Source of the DNA: Sphingopyxis sp.
GTDB lineage: Bacteria > Pseudomonadota > Alphaproteobacteria > Sphingomonadales > Sphingomonadaceae
Assembly: GCA_013911715.1 (NCBI GenBank)
Contig: JACEST010000130.1
Coordinates: 1 to 5,836 of the forward strand
Direction of reading: 5' to 3'
Length of the DNA: 5,836 nt
Every line of letters starts with the position of its first letter. Position 1 is the first letter of the stretch. Of the stretch, positions 1 to 4,279 are shown in pieces. The notes below the pieces were generated by a model that was not told the origin of the DNA, did no database searches, and was given only the letters and a program-made list of their open reading frames with translations. The translations under genes were made by a program, and so were the position numbers.

Positions 1-510
1 GAACGGTTCGGACAACCGCACCGCGACCATGTCAGCTTCCAGCATTTCGCCCATGCGCACCCCGGCGTCGAACCCGCCGGCGATGAGATCGGATAAGGCG
101 TCGTCAGCGAAGATTTCAATTTCGATGTCGGGATATTCGTCGCAGAAACCCGCCAGAATCGGCGCAAACAGCGGCTGGATCGCGCCGCGCATCAGATTGA
201 TGCGCAGCCGCCCGGCGGCCCGGCCGCCCAGATTGCGTGCGGCTTCATAGGCATCGGCAAGTCCGGCATAGGCGGGCGCGGCGCGGGCGTGGAACATCTC
301 TCCCGCCTGGGTGAGCGATACGCTGCGCGTGGTGCGCATGAACAATGGCGCGCCGACGCGCGCTTCCAGTGCCTTGATCGTCTGGCTGATCGCCGAGGGC
401 GAGACACCGAGGTCCATGGCGGCCGCCGAAAAGCTCTTGCGGGCTGCAACACGCAAGAACGCCTCGATCCCGTCGAGCGTTCCGTGGGGGATTGTTAAAT
501 CCTGCTTCAT
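1..510 (-). CDS. LysR-family transcriptional regulator, N-terminal part (runs off left edge)
   Basis: An open frame of 170 codons starts at the ATG whose complement is 508-510 and reaches base 1 without a stop, so the C-terminal part (roughly 120-140 residues in a usual 300-residue LysR protein) lies outside. Residues about 11-70 form the winged helix-turn-helix: IEAFLRVAARKSFSAAAMDL, then GVSPSAISQTIKALEARVG, then PLFMRTTRSVSLTQAG. These are hallmark LysR positions. Residues from about 101 (GRLRINL) begin the periplasmic-binding-like effector domain, and FDAGVRMGE at 147-155 resembles the CrgA/DsdC-like subgroup. The family acts as tetrameric DNA-binding regulators in the cytoplasm that respond to small molecules; the effector here cannot be read. 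It is divergent from the small secreted protein gene at 612, so it may control that gene, itself, or both. No in-frame ATG further in would keep the HTH whole, which supports this start. The Shine-Dalgarno signal is weak (AGG about 5 bases upstream). Confidence 0.93.
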   Translation of the reverse strand, partial: MKQDLTIPHGTLDGIEAFLRVAARKSFSAAAMDLGVSPSAISQTIKALEARVGAPLFMRTTRSVSLTQAGEMFHARAAPAYAGLADAYEAARNLGGRAAGRLRINLMRGAIQPLFAPILAGFCDEYPDIEIEIFADDALSDLIAGGFDAGVRMGEMLEADMVAVRLSEPF

Positions 511-521
511 GGCCTGTTCAG

Positions 522-548
522 ATTATACACCATTGTTGCGGTGCACAA
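522..548 (-). promoter_or_regulatory. possible sigma-70 promoter of the LysR gene
   Basis: Reading the minus strand, a perfect TATAAT (complement of 522-527) is preceded by TTGTGC (complement of 543-548) with a short 15-base spacer; shifting the -35 by one or two bases gives 16-17. The predicted start would lie only about 5 bases before the ATG at 510, giving a nearly leaderless mRNA. This is pattern matching only, and a chance TATAAT is possible. Confidence 0.35.
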
Positions 549-561
549 GACCTCCTATATC
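533..561 (+). promoter_or_regulatory. possible promoter of the small secreted protein gene
   Basis: TTGTTG (533-538) and TATATC (556-561) are separated by 17 bases, a plausible sigma-70 arrangement although each box departs from consensus. Transcription would begin near 568, about 44 bases before the ATG at 612. It overlaps the candidate LysR-gene promoter on the other strand, so the two divergent promoters would be close enough to be regulated together. Confidence 0.3.
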
Positions 562-567
562 AGTTTC

Positions 568-589
568 ACACAGCAACCCATTTCTGTGT
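568..589. promoter_or_regulatory. inverted repeat, candidate operator in the divergent region
   Basis: ACACAG (568-573) and CTGTGT (584-589) are perfect 6-base inverted arms around a 10-base centre. The spacing of about 16 bases between half-site centres would fit a dimeric regulator. It lies just downstream of the proposed plus-strand promoter, between the LysR gene and its divergent neighbour. The site could be a LysR-type box or an unrelated repressor site. A 6-base inverted repeat is short enough to arise by chance. Confidence 0.3.
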
Positions 590-597
590 CACAACAT

Positions 598-603
598 AGA
601 AGG
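598..603 (+). promoter_or_regulatory. ribosome binding site of the 612 gene
   Basis: AGAAGG lies 8 bases before the ATG at 612. This good Shine-Dalgarno match decides in favour of this start over the internal ATG at 645 (Met12), which has no comparable upstream purine run and would shorten the signal peptide's n-region. Confidence 0.6.
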
Positions 604-611
604 ACAAGAAT

Positions 612-950
612 ATGAACCGCTCTCCCCTCTCCCCCGCCTTCCACATGTCGTCGGCTTTCGCTCTCGTCGCCGCGACGTTCCTCTCCTTTGCCGGCCTGAT
701 GGCTTCGACGTCGCCGGCGCAGGCGCAGATCCGCTCGAGCGATTATCGCTGCACCCAGTTGGTCGACCAGGCACGCACTGCCGCGGCCAGTGCCGACGCC
801 AAGAAGCAGGCGAGCGCCAAGCGTATGGTCGCAACCGGCGTCAAGCTGTGCGAAGCCGGAAACGAGCGCGCTGCGGCCAAGCAGTTCCGCGCTGCGCTGA
901 AACTGACCGGCGTTGCTGAACAGGCCGACACGGCACTGGCCGCCCGCTGA
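612..950 (+). CDS. small secreted/periplasmic protein of unknown function
   Basis: The predicted product is 112 residues. Residues 1-38 look like a Sec signal peptide: Arg3 gives a weak positive n-region, residues about 13-30 are hydrophobic (SSAFALVAATFLSFAGLM), and a type I cleavage site SPAQA|Q follows with Ala36 and Ala38 at -3 and -1. The mature chain of about 74 residues is rich in Ala, Lys and Arg and looks alpha-helical. Its last part (GVKLCEAGNERAAAKQFRAALKLTGV) has the pattern of one TPR-like helix pair (small residues, AAxxFRxAL), but a single repeat is not diagnostic. Two cysteines, Cys47 and Cys80, could form a disulfide after export. I do not recognise a named family. The gene has its own promoter region and terminator, so it is probably monocistronic. 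It is divergent from the LysR gene, which might regulate it. Confidence 0.85.
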   Translation: MNRSPLSPAFHMSSAFALVAATFLSFAGLMASTSPAQAQIRSSDYRCTQLVDQARTAAASADAKKQASAKRMVATGVKLCEAGNERAAAKQFRAALKLTGVAEQADTALAAR

Positions 951-984
951 ACCTATCCATCCCAGCCCTCCCGGCTGACGATCT

Positions 985-1017
985 GGGGCGGAACTCGCAC
1001 GAGTTCCGCCCCTTTTT
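985..1017 (+). terminator. intrinsic terminator after the small secreted protein gene
   Basis: A perfect 12-base stem (985-996 pairing with 1001-1012, GGGGCGGAACTC with GAGTTCCGCCCC) closes a GCAC tetraloop and is followed directly by TTTTT (1013-1017). It sits 35 bases after the TGA at 948-950. On the minus strand the same hairpin has its A/T run on the wrong side, so it is at best a weak end for the convergent trmB transcript, whose stop is at 1027. A small 5-base hairpin (963-967 with 973-977) precedes it. Confidence 0.92.
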
Positions 1018-1026
1018 CGTCGGTTT

Positions 1027-1743
1027 TCAACGTTTTCTGAAACGGAAATACCAGACATCATGGCCATAGACGTTGCGCGCCTTGGCCTCGTAGCGGGTTT
1101 CGGGCCAGCCGCGCGGGCGGTTCAGGAAATCCTGCGGGCCTTCGCACAGCCATTCGAACTGGCCCGTAAAGCCGCGCATCACCATCAGCGCATGGGCGAC
1201 ATAGACGGGGTGATCGGTGCCGAAGCGAAATTCGCCGCCGGGCCTCAGCTTGTCGGCGATCATCCGCACCGGGCCGGGATTCATCATCCGGCGCTTTGCG
1301 TGGCGCGCCTTGGGCCACGGGTCGGGGTGGAGCAAATAGACGAAGCTGAGCGACCCGCCGGGAATGCGGCGCAGCACTTCGAGCGCGTCGCCGTGGTGGA
1401 TGCGGACGTTGGCCAGCGGCAGTTTTGCCCCATGGTCGCCAGCAACATGGACCAGCGCCTGCGCAACGCCATTGATAAAGGGTTCGGCACCGATAAAGCC
1501 ATGATCGGGCAGCATGTCGGCGCGCGCTGCCATATGTTCGCCGCCGCCAAAGCCGATTTCGAAATGCAGCGGGCGGTCGTAACCGAACAGCCGCTCGGCG
1601 GTCACCGGGCCGTCGGCGGGCACCGCAATCTGGGGCAGCAGGCGGTCGATCAGATCGGCCTGCCCAGCGCGCAGAGGTTTGCCCTTGGACCGGCCGTAAA
1701 GACGGTTGATCGTGGTCGGGTCACCGGGTTCATGCGCGGTCAT
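1027..1743 (-). CDS. trmB: tRNA (guanine-N7-)-methyltransferase TrmB
   Basis: The product is 238 residues and uses S-adenosylmethionine to methylate N7 of G46 in the variable loop of tRNAs. The class I methyltransferase core is clear: motif I FEIGFGGGEH at 61-70, GAEPFINGVAQAL at 85-97 (acidic residue that holds the SAM ribose), and HHGDALEVL at 116-124. The family signature LLHPDPWPKARHAKRR follows at 137-152, with the expected Asp, Pro-Trp-Pro-Lys, His and Lys-Arg-Arg. GTDH at 175-178 and TRYEAKA at 216-222 are the substrate-binding motifs near the C-terminus. Length is normal. I chose the ATG at 1743 because GGGGAGG lies 5 bases upstream. An upstream in-frame start at 1812 would only add 23 residues that are the tail of the preceding gene read in another frame. 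The start overlaps the DUF418 stop by 14 bases, which implies translational coupling. Confidence 0.96.
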   Translation of the reverse strand: MTAHEPGDPTTINRLYGRSKGKPLRAGQADLIDRLLPQIAVPADGPVTAERLFGYDRPLHFEIGFGGGEHMAARADMLPDHGFIGAEPFINGVAQALVHVAGDHGAKLPLANVRIHHGDALEVLRRIPGGSLSFVYLLHPDPWPKARHAKRRMMNPGPVRMIADKLRPGGEFRFGTDHPVYVAHALMVMRGFTGQFEWLCEGPQDFLNRPRGWPETRYEAKARNVYGHDVWYFRFRKR

Positions 1744-2962
1744 AGACGCCTCCCCGCAGCGCAACGGCGCGTCGTTCGACCAGCGAGCGCCACAGCCATT
1801 CGGCGGGTCCATAACGATAGCGCGTCAGCCACGGGCGCGACCATAGCAGCATCGCGAGCATCGGGACGGCGGCGATGCAATAAAGCGCCGTGCGGCCATA
1901 TTCGCCCCACTGGCCAAGCCCGAAGGAATAGAAGATGAGCGCGAAAATGACGCTAGTCGCCAGATAATTGGAGAGCGCCATGCGACCGGTGGCGGCGAGC
2001 CGCTGCGCCAGTGCCGTGCCCCCGGCGCGCCCGAGCCACAGCATCGCCAGCGCAGCAAAAGCCAGGCTGAGTGCCAGATCGAACGGTGCCGACCAGATCA
2101 GCGCATTGCCCGCGACAACGATCGAGGCGAAGCCGTTGGCGAAAGCCCATGCGGCAAGGCCGACAAGCGGCGGCAGGCCGAGGGCCATGCCCAGCATCGC
2201 GCAGCGCCGCAGCTGGGCCAAGCTCCATCCGCCGGTGAAAAAACCGCTGCGATACAGCGCCATTCCGCTGAGCATCTGCGCGAGCGTCACCGGCAAGAAG
2301 GCAAGCGCCGTCAGCAGCGGCCCCGACCAGTTGGAAATCCGCCACGCGATGACATCGCCATAAGGGCCGATCATCAGCGCGCGCTGACGCTCAACCATGT
2401 CTGGCACGGCCCCAAATAACCGTTCGATGTAAGCGAGCGCGCCGGTGACGGCGGTGGGCCCGGTGAAGGACAGGACTTCGGCGGTCCAGCGGGCAAACAG
2501 CGCGCCCCCGGCCAACAGGTGCAAGAGCATCAGCAGCGCCGCGCCCTGCCACAGCCGCCGCGCGGACAGCGCGGCGAAGAGCGGCAGGAACAGGCCGCAC
2601 AGGGCATAGAGGCGCAAAATATCGTTGCTGGCCAGCAGGATGGCATGGGCGAGGCCGAACAGAAACAACCAGGCCATGCGGACATAATGGCGCGCTTGTG
2701 AAGCGCTGCCGAGCAGCAACAGCGCGCTGGCCCCGAACAATATGGCAAACAGTCCGCGAAACTTGTCTTCAACCAACAGAAAACTTGCGGTCCACACCCC
2801 CATGCTCAATCCATCCGTGCCACCATAGGCCAGCGGGTTGAAATAGGCCGCGCTGGGCATGGCAAAGGCAAAGATGTTCATGAGCACAATGCCGATGACC
2901 GCGATGCCGCGGACGACATCGATCGCAGCAATGCGGTCGGGTGAGGGTAAGGCGGCGAGCAT
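1730..2962 (-). CDS. DUF418 family polytopic membrane protein (YeiB-like)
   Basis: The product is 410 residues from the ATG at 2962. The N-terminal signature RIAAIDVVRGIAVIGIVLMN (10-29) and the segment EDKFRGLFAILFGASALLLL (65-84) are typical of DUF418/YeiB proteins. The C-terminal DUF418 domain is visible around GRMALSNYLATSVIFALIFY (326-345), SFGLGQWGEYGR and the closing PAEWLWRSL (386-394). Around ten hydrophobic segments alternate with short charged loops, so it is an inner-membrane protein. Its biochemical role is unknown; relatives include acyltransferase-3-like membrane proteins, but I see no proven catalytic motif. Start choice is uncertain: a TTG at 2998, 6 bases after the metK stop, would add 12 residues (HARPGGASAQP region), and neither start has a good Shine-Dalgarno. 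The gene follows metK closely and overlaps trmB, which suggests one transcription unit. Confidence 0.9.
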   Translation of the reverse strand: MLAALPSPDRIAAIDVVRGIAVIGIVLMNIFAFAMPSAAYFNPLAYGGTDGLSMGVWTASFLLVEDKFRGLFAILFGASALLLLGSASQARHYVRMAWLFLFGLAHAILLASNDILRLYALCGLFLPLFAALSARRLWQGAALLMLLHLLAGGALFARWTAEVLSFTGPTAVTGALAYIERLFGAVPDMVERQRALMIGPYGDVIAWRISNWSGPLLTALAFLPVTLAQMLSGMALYRSGFFTGGWSLAQLRRCAMLGMALGLPPLVGLAAWAFANGFASIVVAGNALIWSAPFDLALSLAFAALAMLWLGRAGGTALAQRLAATGRMALSNYLATSVIFALIFYSFGLGQWGEYGRTALYCIAAVPMLAMLLWSRPWLTRYRYGPAEWLWRSLVERRAVALRGGVYDRA

Positions 2963-3004
2963 GGGCTGCGCGCTAGCGCCGCCGGGCCTAGCGTGCAACC
3001 GGTG

Positions 3005-4225
3005 TCAGGCGAGCGCCGCCTTCAACCCCTCCACCAGATCCGTGCGTTCCCATGGGAAAGCATCACCATCGGCCTGTCGCCCGAAATGGCCATAGGCGGC
3101 GGTCTGGCGGTAGATGGGCTTGTTGAGGCCGAGATGCGTGCGGATGCCCTTGGGCGTCAGGCGCACTAGCGTCGGCAGCACGGCTTCGAGCGCGCTTTCC
3201 TCGACCATGCCGGTACCGTGGAGGTCGACATAGATGGACAGCGGCTCGGCGACGCCGATGGCGTAGGAGAGTTGGATGGTGCAGCGGCGCGCGAGGCCCG
3301 CAGCGACGATGTTTTTGGCGAGATAGCGGGTGATATAGGCCGCCGAGCGGTCGACCTTGGTCGGATCCTTGCCGCTAAACGCGCCGCCGCCGTGCGGGCT
3401 GGCGCCGCCATAGGTGTCGACGATGATCTTGCGCCCCGTCAGGCCCGCGTCACCATCGGGTCCGCCGATTTCGAAGCATCCGGTGGGGTTAATGTGATAA
3501 ACGGTGTTTTCGGTGAGCAGTTCGGCGGGCAGCACATCGGCGATCACGCCCTTCACATAATCGCGCAGTAGCTGATATTTCGCAGAATCGCCCTCGCCAT
3601 TGTGCCAGTAATAATCCTTGGCGTGCTGGGTCGACACAACAATCGCGGTCGCCTCGACCGGGCGTTCATTGGCATAGCGCAGCGTGACCTGGCTCTTGGC
3701 GTCGGGTTCGAGGAAAGGTGCGACGCCCGATTTGCGGTCGCGCGCCATGCGTTCGAGGATTTTGTGGCTGTAATCGAGCGTCGCGGGCATCAGGTCGGGG
3801 GTTTCGTCCGAGGCATAGCCGAACATGATGCCCTGATCGCCTGCGCCTTCATCCTTGGTGTCGCTGGCGTCGACGCCTTGCGCGATATGGGCCGATTGCG
3901 GGTGGAGGTTGTTTTCGAAGCGGAAGCTTTCCCAGTGGAAACCGTCCTGTTCATAACCGATTTCGCGCACGGTGCGGCGGACGGTGGCTTCGACCTCTTC
4001 GGGCACGCCGGGGGCCCAATTGCCGTCTTCGTCCATGATGCCCTTGCCGCGAATCTCGCCTGCCAGCACGACGAGCCGGGTCGTGGTCAACGTTTCACAG
4101 GCAACACGCGCTTCGGGATCCTTGGACAGGAACAGATCGACGATGCTGTCCGAAATCTGGTCGGCGACCTTGTCAGGATGGCCTTCGGACACGGATTCTG
4201 AGGTGAAGAGGAAGCTGTTGCGCAT
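3005..4225 (-). CDS. metK: S-adenosylmethionine synthetase (methionine adenosyltransferase)
   Basis: The product is 406 residues and makes S-adenosylmethionine from ATP and L-methionine in the cytoplasm, supplying methyl groups to enzymes such as TrmB encoded downstream. All diagnostic motifs are present: SVSEGHPDKVADQISD at 11-26 (catalytic His and metal-binding Asp), GEIRGKG at 56-62, the hexapeptide signature GAGDQGIMFGYA at 127-138, and the glycine-rich phosphate loop GGGAFSGKDPTKVDRSAAY at 279-297. The C-terminus (IYRQTAAYGHFGR) is also typical. Length is slightly over the 384-400 common in the family, normal for alphaproteobacteria. The ATG at 4225 puts the conserved FTSESVSEGHPDK at the usual distance from the start, although the ribosome site is poor (GAG about 10 bases upstream). 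The 54-base gap after lnt carries an AT-rich palindrome, so metK probably has its own regulated promoter in addition to any read-through from lnt. Confidence 0.98.
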   Translation of the reverse strand: MRNSFLFTSESVSEGHPDKVADQISDSIVDLFLSKDPEARVACETLTTTRLVVLAGEIRGKGIMDEDGNWAPGVPEEVEATVRRTVREIGYEQDGFHWESFRFENNLHPQSAHIAQGVDASDTKDEGAGDQGIMFGYASDETPDLMPATLDYSHKILERMARDRKSGVAPFLEPDAKSQVTLRYANERPVEATAIVVSTQHAKDYYWHNGEGDSAKYQLLRDYVKGVIADVLPAELLTENTVYHINPTGCFEIGGPDGDAGLTGRKIIVDTYGGASPHGGGAFSGKDPTKVDRSAAYITRYLAKNIVAAGLARRCTIQLSYAIGVAEPLSIYVDLHGTGMVEESALEAVLPTLVRLTPKGIRTHLGLNKPIYRQTAAYGHFGRQADGDAFPWERTDLVEGLKAALA

Positions 4226-4248
4226 GGGTCAGGTCTCAAACGAAGAGG

Positions 4249-4270
4249 GATATAAAGAAATGTTTATGTC
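4249..4270 (-). promoter_or_regulatory. AT-rich palindrome upstream of metK, candidate operator
   Basis: In the metK direction the site reads GACATAAACAT then TTCTTTATATC, a 22-base imperfect palindrome with 8 of 11 base pairs matched. The core is ATAAA-N6-TTTAT, 23 bases upstream of the metK ATG. It stands out as an AT-rich block in a GC-rich region. Its form resembles the ATAAAG/CTTTAT-type palindromes that I recall being linked to SAH/SAM-responsive ArsR-family regulators of methionine genes in alphaproteobacteria; that link is from memory. The TTTATAT part could also double as a -10 element, in which case a bound regulator would block transcription. Confidence 0.5.
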
Positions 4271-4279
4271 CGCGCCCCG

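Noticed and set aside
311..919. Plus-strand open frame of 202 codons spanning the LysR gene, the divergent region and the small secreted protein gene
   Set aside because: It crosses two better-supported genes in other frames and the intergenic control region, and its product is a low-complexity Arg-rich sequence.
1744..1812. TrmB start at 1812 giving a 261-residue protein
   Set aside because: The extra 23 residues overlap deep into the DUF418 gene in another frame and do not resemble TrmB; the ATG at 1743 has a strong GGGGAGG ribosome site.
1060..1938. Long plus-strand open frame of 292 codons opposite trmB
   Set aside because: It is antisense to trmB and the end of the DUF418 gene, whose motifs are unmistakable. 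GC-rich genes often leave the opposite strand open, and the translation shows no domain pattern.
3602..4201. Plus-strand open frame of 199 codons opposite metK
   Set aside because: It mirrors metK codons, has no recognisable family features and lies over the most conserved part of metK.
4226..4279. SAM or SAM/SAH riboswitch before metK
   Set aside because: The 54-base gap is AT-rich in its middle and lacks the GC-rich pseudoknot-type helices expected of SAM-II or SAM/SAH riboswitches; a protein operator palindrome explains it better. A covariance-model search would settle this.
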